Origin: Pseudomonas amygdali
GTDB lineage: Bacteria; Pseudomonadota; Gammaproteobacteria; Pseudomonadales; Pseudomonadaceae
Assembly: GCF_002699855.1 (NCBI RefSeq)
Contig: NZ_LKBW01000287.1
Span: forward strand, 1 to 32,751
Direction: 5' to 3'
DNA: 32,751 bases
A model generated the notes under the pieces. The model was not told the origin of the DNA, searched no databases, and was given only the letters and a program-made list of their open reading frames with translations. A program made the translations under genes and the position numbers. Every line of letters starts with the position of its first letter. The first letter of the stretch is position 1. Shown in pieces: positions 21,079 through 32,751 of this stretch.

Positions 21079-22449
21079 TCACTTGCCAATGCAGAAGCTG
21101 GAGAAGATTCTGCCAAGCAAGTCGTCGGAGCTGAATGCGCCGGTAATCTCGCCAAGCGCTTGTTGTGCCTGACGGAGGTCTTCGGCCAGTAGCTCTCCAG
21201 CGCCTGCCAGGGTGAGTTGAGCCCTGCCGTGCTCCAGCGAGTCGCTGGCATGGCGCAGTGCCTCAAGGTGGCGTCGACGTGCGCTAAAGCTGCTCTCCGA
21301 GGTTTGCTCATAGCCCATGCAGGCCTTGAGGTGCTCACGCAGCAGTTCAAGCCCCGCGCCCCCTGACCTGGCGCTCAGGCTGATAGTGACGTGGCCATCT
21401 ACGCTGATTTGCAGATCGACGGGGTCTCCACTCAAATCTGCCTTGTTACGGATCAGAGTGACTTTCGACGGGGCCGGACGTTGCTCAAGGAACTCCGGCC
21501 ACAGAGCAAACGGGTCGGCAGCCTCGGGTGCCGTTGCATCCACAACCAGCAGAATCCGGTCAGCTTCACCGATGGCCTTGAGTGCGCGCTGCACGCCGAT
21601 CATTTCCACCTGATCCTGGGTATCACGCAGACCTGCTGTGTCGACGACGTGCAACGGCATTCCATCGATGTGGATATGTTCACGCAACACATCGCGCGTA
21701 GTGCCGGCAATCTCGGTGACGATGGCCGCTTCTCTGCCCGCCAAGGCATTCAGCAAGCTGGATTTGCCCGCATTGGGACGCCCGGCAATCACAACGGTCA
21801 TCCCGTCGCGTAACAAGGCACCCTGCCCCGCTTCACGCAGCACTGTGGATAACTCGGCACGTACGTCATCGAGCATGTTCAGGACATGGCCATCGGCAAG
21901 GAAGTCGATTTCCTCCTCGGGGAAGTCGATTGCAGCTTCCACATAGATGCGCAAGCTGATCAACTTCTCGGTCAAGTTATCCACACGCCGCGAAAAAGCG
22001 CCCTGCAACGAGCGCAGTGCATTGCGCGCTGCCTGTGCAGAACTTGCCTCAATCAAGTCAGCGATGGCTTCTGCCTGGGCAAGATCGAGTTTGTCATTGA
22101 GGAACGCACGCTCACTGAATTCTCCCGGCCGTGCCAGGCGGCTACCCAATTGCAGACAGCGCTGCAGCAGCATGTCCAGAACGATGGGGCCGCCGTGGCC
22201 CTGAAGCTCAAGTACGTCTTCGCCGGTGAATGAGTTGGGCCCCGGAAAATATAGCGCGATCCCTTCATCGAGGGTCTGTCCGGCTTCGTCGACAAAAGGC
22301 CCGTAATGGGCAAACCGTGGCTTTGGCGTCCGGCCAATAATGGCTTCAGCAGCCTTGCTGGCCAAAGGACCTGACACCCGGACGATACCGACACCACCAC
22401 GCCCTTGGGCTGTGGCGATGGCGGCAATGGTTTCACGAGGAACGTTCAT
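21079..22449 (-). CDS. mnmE: tRNA modification GTPase MnmE
   Basis: MnmE (TrmE/ThdF) works with MnmG on wobble uridine modification. From the ATG at 22449 the protein is 456 aa, the usual length. It has an N-terminal tetrahydrofolate-binding domain and a helical middle. The inserted G domain has G1 GRPNAGKS (223-230), G3 DTAG (270-273) and G4 NKAD. The C-terminus carries the conserved CIGK with C453. A 14-residue extension from 22491 is possible but overlaps the upstream terminator and lacks support. Confidence 0.98.
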   Translation of the reverse strand: MNVPRETIAAIATAQGRGGVGIVRVSGPLASKAAEAIIGRTPKPRFAHYGPFVDEAGQTLDEGIALYFPGPNSFTGEDVLELQGHGGPIVLDMLLQRCLQLGSRLARPGEFSERAFLNDKLDLAQAEAIADLIEASSAQAARNALRSLQGAFSRRVDNLTEKLISLRIYVEAAIDFPEEEIDFLADGHVLNMLDDVRAELSTVLREAGQGALLRDGMTVVIAGRPNAGKSSLLNALAGREAAIVTEIAGTTRDVLREHIHIDGMPLHVVDTAGLRDTQDQVEMIGVQRALKAIGEADRILLVVDATAPEAADPFALWPEFLEQRPAPSKVTLIRNKADLSGDPVDLQISVDGHVTISLSARSGGAGLELLREHLKACMGYEQTSESSFSARRRHLEALRHASDSLEHGRAQLTLAGAGELLAEDLRQAQQALGEITGAFSSDDLLGRIFSSFCIGK

Positions 22450-22479
22450 GCTCCGGCTCCCGGACAAATGACGGATAGC

Positions 22480-22501
22480 AAAACGCCCCACGAGGGGGCG
22501 T
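22480..22501 (-). terminator. Hairpin between yidC and mnmE
   Basis: Stem ACGCCCC (22483-22489) pairs with GGGGCGT (22495-22501), followed by TTTT on the minus strand. It may partly terminate transcription after yidC. A TTATTCACA DnaA-type box lies next to it at 22512-22520. Confidence 0.7.
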
Positions 22502-22527
22502 CTTGTAGAACTTATTCACAGGTTAGA

Positions 22528-24216
22528 TCAGGCAGCTGCTTTCTTGGTAGCCGCTTCGATCTTGCGAGTGATGTAAGCCTGCTGAGCGATCGACAGGGTG
22601 TTGTTCACAACCCAGTACAGAACCAGACCGGCAGGGAACCACAGGAAGAAGAACGTGAAAATGATTGGCATCATTTTCATGACCTTGGCCTGCATTGGGT
22701 CCGGCGGAGTCGGGTTCAGACGCTGCTGGATGAACATCGTCGCGCCCATGATGATCGGCAGGATGAAGAACGGGTCCTTGATCGACAGGTCGGTTATCCA
22801 CAGGATCCAGGGAGCCTGACGCATTTCCACACTTTCCAGGAGTACCCAGTACAGCGAAAGGAAAACCGGCATCTGGACAAGAATCGGCAAGCATCCACCC
22901 AGCGGGTTGATCTTTTCTTTCTTGTACAGCTCCATCATTGCCTGGGACATCTTCTGGCGATCATCGCCATGTTGTTCCTTCAGCAGTGCAAGCTTGGGAG
23001 CCACGGCGCGCATGCGTGCCATCGACTTGTAGCTGGCTGCGGACAACGGGAAGAACAGGCCTTTGATCAGCATGGTCAGAACAATGATCGACCAGCCCCA
23101 GTTACCGAGAATGGCGTGGATATGTTGCAGCAGCCAGAAGATAGGCTGGGCAATGAACCACAGGAAACCATAATCGACGGTCAGCTCCAGACCTGGGGAT
23201 AACTCTTTGAGTACCGCCTGGCTTTTTGGACCTGCATACAGGGTAGCGCTGGTTTCACCTTGTGCACCGGGTGCAACCGACAGAGTCGGGCTGGTGAAGC
23301 CGATGATGTAGTTGCCCTGGCTGTCTTTGCGGGTCTGAACAGCGTTGGTGGCGTTGTGATCCGGAATCCACGCAGTCACGAAGTAGTGCTGCAGCCATGC
23401 CACCCAACCGCCCTGGACAGTTTCCTTGACCTGACCCTTGTCGATATCTTTCATCGACACTTTCTTGTATGGCTCGGCCGCAGTCCACAGGGCAGCACCC
23501 AGATAGGTGGCTGTACCGGTAGCAGTCGTCGAAGAAGGATCGGAGCTGGCATCACGCTTCAATTGCGCGAACAGATTACCGGCCCAGGGTTGTGCGCTCT
23601 GGTTATCCACAACGTAGGTCATGACCAGATCGTACAGACCGCGCTTGAAGGTGAAGCGCTTGATGTAGTTGACGCCGTTTTCCGAGAACTTCAGATCCAC
23701 GACCATCGTGTCCTGGCCGTCAGCCAGTTGATAAGTCTTTTGTGTGGAGGTGTAAACCGGACGACCGGCAGCGCGTGCATCAGGACCATTGGTCCCGGTC
23801 AGGCCGCTTTGTGCCAGAAAAGTACGCTCGCCGCCGTTGTCGAACAACTGAAACGGAACGTCAGGACGATCCTGACGACGCGGGTACAGGGGCAAACGAA
23901 GCTGAACGACGTCGCCACCCACCGGATCGATCGCCAGATCGAGCACATCGGTCTTGACGTGGATAAGGTCTTTGCTGGCTACGGCCGGAGTTTCAAGAGG
24001 TGCTGCAGCCGTATTGGCCGTAGCGCTTGCGCTTGGAACATCGGCACTTGCAGAACTAGTACCAGCAGCCGTATCCGGAATACCCGGTGCGGTGGTGCTG
24101 GCTGCAACATTCTGGGTCGGCATGGCAGCCTGGCCATAGTCTTGGTTCCATTTCAGAACCCCGACGTAGGTCACGATTGCCAGGGCGACGATCAGGATCG
24201 TGCGTTTAATATCCAT
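22528..24216 (-). CDS. yidC: Membrane protein insertase YidC
   Basis: YidC inserts and folds inner-membrane proteins, including subunit c of the ATP synthase encoded in this window. The 562-aa product has an N-terminal membrane anchor (about residues 6-22), then a low-complexity Ala, Ser and Thr-rich linker up to about residue 75. A large periplasmic domain and the five C-terminal membrane segments with YKSMARMR follow. It ends with a basic tail. It is 2 bp after yidD. Confidence 0.98.
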   Translation of the reverse strand: MDIKRTILIVALAIVTYVGVLKWNQDYGQAAMPTQNVAASTTAPGIPDTAAGTSSASADVPSASATANTAAAPLETPAVASKDLIHVKTDVLDLAIDPVGGDVVQLRLPLYPRRQDRPDVPFQLFDNGGERTFLAQSGLTGTNGPDARAAGRPVYTSTQKTYQLADGQDTMVVDLKFSENGVNYIKRFTFKRGLYDLVMTYVVDNQSAQPWAGNLFAQLKRDASSDPSSTTATGTATYLGAALWTAAEPYKKVSMKDIDKGQVKETVQGGWVAWLQHYFVTAWIPDHNATNAVQTRKDSQGNYIIGFTSPTLSVAPGAQGETSATLYAGPKSQAVLKELSPGLELTVDYGFLWFIAQPIFWLLQHIHAILGNWGWSIIVLTMLIKGLFFPLSAASYKSMARMRAVAPKLALLKEQHGDDRQKMSQAMMELYKKEKINPLGGCLPILVQMPVFLSLYWVLLESVEMRQAPWILWITDLSIKDPFFILPIIMGATMFIQQRLNPTPPDPMQAKVMKMMPIIFTFFFLWFPAGLVLYWVVNNTLSIAQQAYITRKIEAATKKAAA

Positions 24217-24218
24217 GA

Positions 24219-24464
24219 TTACTCGGCCATCGAAGAAGAACGGGAGGTGGGGACAGCTGGAACCGGGTCATAACCACCGGGATTCCATGGGTGACAGCGA
24301 CCCAGGCGACGAATTGACAGCCAGCCACCGCGCAAAAGGCCATGATTTTCGATGGCTTCATACGCGTAGCAGGAGCAACTGGGGTAGAAACGACAGTGAC
24401 TGGCCATCAGCGGGCTAATGGCATAGCGATAAAACTGGATCGGAACGAGTGCCAGTTTACGCAT
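24219..24464 (-). CDS. yidD: Membrane protein insertion efficiency factor YidD
   Basis: YidD is a small protein that assists membrane insertion and is almost always found between rnpA and yidC. The 81-aa product has an N-terminal amphipathic stretch and the family core [16 protein letters not shown] with three cysteines, then [18 protein letters not shown]. Its start overlaps the 3' end of rnpA by 8 bp. Confidence 0.97.
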   Translation of the reverse strand: MRKLALVPIQFYRYAISPLMASHCRFYPSCSCYAYEAIENHGLLRGGWLSIRRLGRCHPWNPGGYDPVPAVPTSRSSSMAE

Positions 24465-24858
24465 CTGGACTGTCTACCCCTGCAGGTTCGGATTTTTCTT
24501 GCGGAATGGGTCGGCTACGCGCCAGACGTTTCCAGAGCTTGCCGAAATGCTGAATCAGTTCAGGGTTTTCTACGTCACCCAAACCTTTACGCGCGACGAT
24601 AACGATATCCCAACCGACCAAACTGTCTTGGTGTTGGCGAAATGATTCGCGCATCAGGCGTTTCAAGCGATTGCGCTCGACGGAGAGCTTGACGCTCTTT
24701 TTACCTATCACCAGCCCCAGGCGGGGATGATCAAGGTCGTTGTTGCGCGCAAGGAGCAGGAGATTTTTCCCCGGAACCTTGCCGGTAGGGGAGTCAAAGA
24801 CTGCCTTGAAATGCCGGGGAGTCAGCAAACGCTTTTCCCGACTGAAGTCTCGACTCAC
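24457..24858 (-). CDS. rnpA: Ribonuclease P protein component
   Basis: RnpA is the protein cofactor of RNase P, which matures tRNA 5' ends. Read from the GTG at 24858 the protein is 133 aa, with the RNR-type motif RNRLKR at 62-67 and [13 protein letters not shown] near the N-terminus. An AGGAG touches this GTG directly, which is unusually close, so the true start is not settled. The frame stays open upstream into rpmH without a better start codon. It lies 16 bp after rpmH and overlaps yidD. Confidence 0.93.
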   Translation of the reverse strand: MSRDFSREKRLLTPRHFKAVFDSPTGKVPGKNLLLLARNNDLDHPRLGLVIGKKSVKLSVERNRLKRLMRESFRQHQDSLVGWDIVIVARKGLGDVENPELIQHFGKLWKRLARSRPIPQEKSEPAGVDSPDA

Positions 24859-24874
24859 CTCCTGTGCCGATTTA

Positions 24875-25009
24875 TCAAACTGCCAGACGCTTACGGCCTT
24901 TGGCACGACGACGCGAAAGGACTGCGCGGCCGTTTTTGGTGGCCATGCGTGCACGGAAACCGTGGGTGCGGGCGCGCTTGATAGTGCTGGGTTGGAAAGT
25001 ACGTTTCAT
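24875..25009 (-). CDS. rpmH: 50S ribosomal protein L34
   Basis: This 44-aa, strongly basic protein begins [19 protein letters not shown] and ends [12 protein letters not shown], the canonical L34 sequence. It is the first gene of the leftward rpmH-rnpA-yidD-yidC-mnmE group and has a clear promoter on the oriC side. Confidence 0.99.
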
Positions 25010-25069
25010 GGCGTGTTACCTGGTTCGTCCACTACGGGCCGGAATGGCCCCCGTTTTAAGAGACCGGGG

Positions 25070-25098
25070 ATTCTAGAGAAAGCAGGCCCGCAGGTCAA
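25070..25098 (-). promoter_or_regulatory. rpmH promoter
   Basis: On the minus strand TTGACC (25093-25098) and TAGAAT (25070-25075) are separated by 17 bp, a good sigma-70 match about 60 bp before rpmH. Confidence 0.75.
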
Positions 25099-25517
25099 TT
25101 TCCAACCAGCTTTTCTTCATACGCGTCTTTTATAGGTAATTTCCCGCTGGCACTCGATTTGGAGCAGTCGGGCTCGTATCAGTTATAGAAATAAAAAGAA
25201 GAGAGTATTTAAAGCTTCTTTATAAAGCTTATAGCTCTTACGTAGCCGTTTTCTGTGGATAACATCCTATAGCCCTTGTAATTCAATGTGTACAGCGAAA
25301 AGAAAGGTTGTCCAGAAGCGGTGCTTTGCCTGTGCCACACGTTCGGAAAAGCTGTGCATGGAATGCGGTTTTATCCACAGGCGAGTTATGCACAGAGTTT
25401 AGCCCTGACTTATGCAATGGGCTGAAGATGGGTTATCCACAGAGCTCACGATTTGACCGTTTGTCGTGTGACCACTGCATAAATCGTTGATTTATAGCTG
25501 CCTGTGAGCAACCTACA

Positions 25518-25548
25518 TGTGGATAAGTCGTCTGCGGAACGTTACAAT
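25518..25548 (+). promoter_or_regulatory. Candidate dnaA promoter overlapped by a DnaA box
   Basis: TACAAT at 25543-25548 is a good -10. The position 17 bp upstream, TGGATA at 25520-25525, is a weak -35 that lies wholly inside the DnaA box 25518-25526. DnaA binding there would block RNA polymerase, which fits autoregulation. Confidence 0.55.
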
Positions 25549-25592
25549 GGCGGCTGTTTTTGCCTCACCGGCTTTCAACTCAGGGGATATCC

Positions 25593-27128
25593 GTGTCAGT
25601 GGAACTTTGGCAGCAGTGCGTGGAGCTTTTGCGCGATGAGCTGCCTGCCCAGCAATTCAACACTTGGATCCGTCCGCTACAGGTCGAAGCCGAAGGCGAC
25701 GAGTTGCGTGTGTACGCACCGAATCGTTTTGTTCTCGATTGGGTCAACGAAAAATACCTCGGCCGTTTGCTGGAGCTTCTTGGCGAGCATGGTCAAGGCA
25801 TGGCACCTGCCCTTTCCTTATTAATAGGAAGCAAGCGCAGCTCTGCACCACGTGCCGCTCCGAATGCGCCATTAGCTGCCGCGGCGTCCCAGGCGCTGTC
25901 TGCCAATTCGGTCAGCAGCGTCTCGTCGTCTGCACCCGCCATGGCTACTCCGGCTGCTCCTGTCGCGGTGCCTGCACCGGTTCAGAACGTTGCAGCACAC
26001 GACGAGCCTTCACGCGACAGCTTCGACCCAATGGCTGGTGCCAGCTCGCAACAGGCGCCCGCTCGTGCGGAGCAACGTACCGTGCAGGTCGAAGGCGCGC
26101 TCAAGCACACCAGTTACCTGAACCGCACGTTCACGTTCGAGAATTTTGTCGAGGGTAAATCCAACCAGCTGGCACGCGCTGCAGCCTGGCAGGTTGCCGA
26201 TAATCCCAAGCACGGCTATAACCCGCTGTTCCTTTATGGTGGTGTAGGTCTTGGTAAAACTCACTTGATGCATGCTGTGGGTAACCACCTGCTAAAGAAG
26301 AATCCGAACGCCAAGGTTGTATACCTGCACTCGGAGCGCTTCGTCGCAGACATGGTCAAGGCCTTGCAGCTCAATGCAATCAACGAGTTCAAGCGCTTTT
26401 ACCGTTCAGTCGATGCATTGCTGATCGATGACATTCAATTTTTTGCTCGCAAGGAACGTTCACAGGAAGAGTTTTTCCACACGTTCAACGCGCTGCTGGA
26501 GGGCGGGCAACAGGTCATTCTGACCAGCGACCGCTATCCGAAAGAAATCGAAGGCCTTGAAGAACGACTCAAGTCGCGTTTCGGCTGGGGTCTGACAGTT
26601 GCTGTCGAGCCTCCGGAGCTGGAAACCCGTGTGGCTATCCTCATGAAGAAAGCGGATCAGGCCAAGGTCGATCTGCCTCATGACGCTGCGTTCTTCATTG
26701 CCCAGCGGATTCGCTCCAACGTTCGAGAGCTGGAGGGCGCGCTCAAGCGTGTCATCGCTCACTCGCACTTCATGGGCCGCGACATCACCATCGAACTTAT
26801 TCGCGAATCGCTGAAAGATTTGCTGGCGTTGCAGGACAAGCTGGTGAGTGTGGATAACATTCAGCGTACTGTCGCCGAGTACTACAAGATCAAGATCTCC
26901 GATCTGCTGTCCAAGCGTCGTTCCCGTTCTGTTGCCCGGCCTCGCCAGGTTGCAATGGCGCTTTCCAAGGAACTCACCAACCACAGTCTTCCGGAAATCG
27001 GTGACGTATTTGGTGGTCGGGACCATACGACTGTCTTGCACGCCTGCAGAAAGATCAACGAGCTCAAGGAATCCGATGCGGATATCCGCGAGGACTACAA
27101 GAACCTGCTGCGCACTCTGACTACGTGA
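25593..27128 (+). CDS. dnaA: Chromosomal replication initiator protein DnaA
   Basis: DnaA binds the boxes of oriC and opens the duplex. From the GTG at 25593 (AGGGG upstream; protein begins [13 protein letters not shown]) it is 511 aa. Domain I is followed by a long Ala, Pro and Ser-rich linker at about residues 80-165. The AAA+ domain has Walker [10 protein letters not shown] at 216-224 and Walker [10 protein letters not shown] at 276-284. The C-terminal DNA-binding domain has the signature [14 protein letters not shown]. The TTG at 25560 is not needed as a start. Confidence 0.99.
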   Translation: MSVELWQQCVELLRDELPAQQFNTWIRPLQVEAEGDELRVYAPNRFVLDWVNEKYLGRLLELLGEHGQGMAPALSLLIGSKRSSAPRAAPNAPLAAAASQALSANSVSSVSSSAPAMATPAAPVAVPAPVQNVAAHDEPSRDSFDPMAGASSQQAPARAEQRTVQVEGALKHTSYLNRTFTFENFVEGKSNQLARAAAWQVADNPKHGYNPLFLYGGVGLGKTHLMHAVGNHLLKKNPNAKVVYLHSERFVADMVKALQLNAINEFKRFYRSVDALLIDDIQFFARKERSQEEFFHTFNALLEGGQQVILTSDRYPKEIEGLEERLKSRFGWGLTVAVEPPELETRVAILMKKADQAKVDLPHDAAFFIAQRIRSNVRELEGALKRVIAHSHFMGRDITIELIRESLKDLLALQDKLVSVDNIQRTVAEYYKIKISDLLSKRRSRSVARPRQVAMALSKELTNHSLPEIGDVFGGRDHTTVLHACRKINELKESDADIREDYKNLLRTLTT

Positions 27129-27166
27129 TAACGCCAGTGCAGCTTATTAAGGCAAGGGACTAGACC

Positions 27167-28270
27167 ATGCATTTCACCATTCAACGCGAAGCCCTGTTGA
27201 AACCCCTGCAATTGGTCGCCGGCGTGGTAGAACGCCGCCAGACCTTGCCGGTTCTTTCCAATGTGCTTCTGGTCGTCGAAGGTCAGCAACTGTCGCTGAC
27301 CGGTACGGATCTGGAAGTCGAACTGGTTGGCCGCGTTCAGCTGGAAGAGCCCGCTGAACCTGGAGAAATCACGGTTCCTGCGCGCAAGCTCATGGACATT
27401 TGCAAAAGCCTTTCCAATGACGCGCTGATCGATATCAAACTCGATGACTCCAAGCTGATCGTCAAGGCAGGTCGTAGCCGTTTTACTCTGTCCACGTTGC
27501 CTGCCAACGATTTCCCGACGGTGGAAGAAGGCCCGGGCTCGTTGACCTTCAATCTGGTGCAGAGCAAGTTGCGCCGCCTGATTGAACGCACCAGCTTTGC
27601 GATGGCCCAGCAGGATGTTCGCTACTACCTCAACGGCATGCTGCTTGAAGTGAGTGCCGGTATTTTGCGCGCCGTCGCCACTGACGGTCACCGCCTGGCG
27701 ATGTGCTCGATGTCTGCCGATATCGAACATGCCGATCGTCATCAGGTGATCGTCCCGCGCAAAGGTATTCTCGAGATGGCGCGCTTCCTGACTGAGCAGG
27801 ACGGCATGGTCAGCATCGTTCTGGGTCAGCATCACATCCGCGCGACTACCGGCGAGTTCACTTTCACTTCCAAACTGGTCGATGGCAAATTCCCGGATTA
27901 CGAGCGCGTGTTGCCCAAAGGCGGCGACAAACTGGTGCTGGGTGACCGTCAGGCATTGCGCGAAGCGTTCAGTCGCACCGCAATTCTGTCCAACGAGAAG
28001 TACCGCGGTATCCGCCTGCAATTGGCCAATGGTCAATTGAAAATTCAGGCCAACAACCCAGAGCAGGAAGAGGCAGAGGAAGAAATCAGCGTCGAGTACA
28101 ACAGCGATTCGCTGGAGATAGGTTTTAACGTGAGCTATCTGCTCGACGTGTTGGGTGTGATGACGACCGAGCAGGTACGCCTGATTCTGTCGGACTCCAA
28201 TAGCAGCGCCTTGGTGCAAGAGTCGGATAACGACGATTCCGCCTACGTTGTCATGCCGATGCGTCTGTAA
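27167..28270 (+). CDS. dnaN: DNA polymerase III beta sliding clamp
   Basis: DnaN is the dimeric clamp that gives the replicase its processivity. The 367-aa product begins MHFTIQREALLKPLQLVAGVV and ends with the typical YVVMPMRL, the region lining the partner-binding pocket. It lies 38 bp after dnaA and 22 bp before recF. Confidence 0.99.
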   Translation: MHFTIQREALLKPLQLVAGVVERRQTLPVLSNVLLVVEGQQLSLTGTDLEVELVGRVQLEEPAEPGEITVPARKLMDICKSLSNDALIDIKLDDSKLIVKAGRSRFTLSTLPANDFPTVEEGPGSLTFNLVQSKLRRLIERTSFAMAQQDVRYYLNGMLLEVSAGILRAVATDGHRLAMCSMSADIEHADRHQVIVPRKGILEMARFLTEQDGMVSIVLGQHHIRATTGEFTFTSKLVDGKFPDYERVLPKGGDKLVLGDRQALREAFSRTAILSNEKYRGIRLQLANGQLKIQANNPEQEEAEEEISVEYNSDSLEIGFNVSYLLDVLGVMTTEQVRLILSDSNSSALVQESDNDDSAYVVMPMRL

Positions 28271-28292
28271 CTTCATGTCCAGCGCAACCTAG

Positions 28293-31818
<3,526 letters not shown>

Positions 31819-31878
31819 TTCAGTTGTAGCTTCACAGAAAAGTTAGCCGTTATCCCGCAATGGTGATTTCGACTTGAT

Positions 31879-31905
31879 AAGGCCAACCCCTGGGGTTGGC
31901 CTTTT
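31879..31905 (+). terminator. gyrB terminator
   Basis: Stem AAGGCCAACCCC pairs with GGGGTTGGCCTT and runs into a T-tract. It lies about 60 bp after gyrB and closes the dnaA-dnaN-recF-gyrB group. Confidence 0.93.
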
Positions 31906-32128
31906 TCATTTGAGGGTCTTCCAGGCCTGTCCTGCGTTGCAACGATCTCATCGACTTGATCACAATGAACATTGAAGCAATCTGCCGTTTATAGTGGCTA
32001 AAACAGTCGATCCGTATGTTTACACAGGAAACTTCAGCGCAGATGATTTCGCTGAGCGATTAACCTGATCAATATCTCAGCCGCTCAAGGCTGCACGTAT
32101 CACTACGATATTGGCAGGAATAGCAAAA
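31906..32128 (+). other. Leader of the oxidoreductase gene
   Basis: About 220 bp without a gene. It should carry the promoter of the following gene, but I see no convincing -35/-10 pair. Confidence 0.4.
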
Positions 32129-32710
32129 ATGCCCGCACCTCTTATCCCCGTCGAGACCTCCCCCAAGCTTCCCTTGGAGGCAGATGTAGTTGTAATTGGC
32201 GGCGGCATAATAGGCAGCTTCACCGCCTACTACCTCGCCCTGCGCGGCATGAAGGTCGCTCTGGTTGAAAAAGGCCGTATCGGTGCCGAGCAATCGAGTC
32301 GTAATTGGGGGTGGTGCCGGCAGCAGAATCGGGATGCCCGGGAGCTGCCGATGGCAACCAAAAGCCTGGACCTGTGGGAGCAGTTTGCCAAGCAGAGCGG
32401 CGAGCAGACAGGCTTCACCCGCTGTGGCCTGCTTTACTTGAGCAACGACGAGAACGAACTTGCGGGATGGGCGCGCTGGGGAGAATTTGCCCGTACTGTA
32501 GGTGTCCAGACTTACATGTTGACCGCCCAGCAGGCCGCTGAACGCGGCAAGGCTACAGGCGAGCAATGGAAGGGCGGAGTCTATGCGCCTACGGATGGTA
32601 CTGCCGATCCATCTCGTGCAGCACCAGCTGTTGCGAGAGCGATCATGGCGCTTGGCGGCACCGTGCATCAAGGTTGCGCCGCTCGGGGGCTGGATGTCAA
32701 CGCCAACTAA
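32129..32710 (+). pseudogene. FAD-dependent oxidoreductase, 5' part only
   Basis: The ATG at 32129 is preceded by AGGA at good spacing. The 193-residue product has an N-terminal Rossmann fold (VVVIGGGIIGSFTAYYLALRG, continuing to a KVALVEKG strand end) and the segment SSRNWGWCRQQNRDARELP. Both are typical of DadA/GlpO-like amino-acid or opine oxidoreductases of about 420-460 aa. The frame ends at LDVNAN-stop, in the middle of the FAD/substrate domain, where a Gly-Arg-Val type continuation would be expected. The abrupt change at about 32704 suggests interruption by an inserted sequence. The substrate is not known, and the fragment alone would not form an active enzyme. Confidence 0.8.
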
Positions 32711-32751
32711 AAAGTGACCCCCTTCCGTGCTAAATCGCCAACTTAGTTTTG
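32704..32751. mobile_element. Probable edge of an insertion element (family not assigned)
   Basis: The coding sequence of the oxidoreductase breaks off at about 32704, and the remaining 40-odd bases (GTGACCCCCTTCCGTGC and onward) do not continue it in any frame. The position and the abruptness suggest the terminal inverted repeat of an insertion sequence. Too little is present to name the family. Confidence 0.4.

Larger units (their letters stand above)
25010..25592. other. oriC: oriC region between rpmH and dnaA
   Basis: The gap has DnaA boxes at 25254-25262 (-), 25371-25379 (+), 25386-25394 (+, TTATGCACA), 25433-25441 (+) and 25518-25526 (-); the other four are perfect TTATCCACA. An A/T-rich stretch at about 25185-25245 (with TTTATAAAGCTTATAG) and another at about 25480-25500 are candidate unwinding regions. 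The position between divergent rpmH and dnaA is that of known Pseudomonas origins. Confidence 0.93.

Noticed and set aside
27095..28276. Antisense 393-codon frame opposite dnaN
   Set aside because: It covers dnaN almost exactly, which is typical of a shadow frame. There is no start signal.

Overview
The window is a chromosomal replication-origin region of a Pseudomonas, most like the P. syringae/P. fluorescens lineage. This rests on gene order and on the protein sequences of DnaA, MnmE, GlmU and the ATP synthase subunits as I remember the families; no search was run. A mobile element occupies the left edge and a probable insertion breakpoint the right edge.

Left, 1-4568: the right-hand part of a Tn7-like transposon. 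tnsA, tnsB and tnsC are packed as one leftward operon. The element ends 25 bp from the glmS stop codon, the classical attTn7 position, so it was probably placed by TnsD-type targeting. TnsA and TnsB keep their catalytic residues. TnsC stops at 321 aa, just after its ATPase core, and looks shortened. The right end holds four tightly spaced TnsB-type sites facing inward. Between them and tnsA lie three more widely spaced sites in the opposite orientation, which resemble the arrangement of a left end.

4593-8874 (leftward): glmS, its DeoR-family regulator glmR, a REP doublet and glmU, together the amino-sugar route to UDP-GlcNAc. 9000-16120 (leftward): the complete F1Fo ATP synthase operon atpIBEFHAGDC, closed by a strong hairpin. 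16267-20495 (leftward): parB, parA, rsmG and mnmG, covering chromosome segregation and RNA modification. 21079-25009 (leftward): mnmE, yidC, yidD, rnpA and rpmH. 25593-31818 (rightward): dnaA, dnaN, recF and gyrB, closed by a hairpin terminator.

The main oriC is the 583-bp gap between rpmH and dnaA, with five DnaA boxes and an AT-rich stretch. A second, related origin-like gap lies between mnmE and mnmG. The two gaps share sequence blocks at identical 30-bp phase. Two parS sites lie inside recF, about 11-12 kb from parAB. Perfect TTATCCACA boxes are strikingly frequent across the window (19 found by eye) but absent from the atp operon.

Right, 32129-32751: an FAD-dependent oxidoreductase that loses its reading frame after 193 residues, where the sequence changes to what is probably the edge of another insertion. 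No rRNA, tRNA or CRISPR array was seen.
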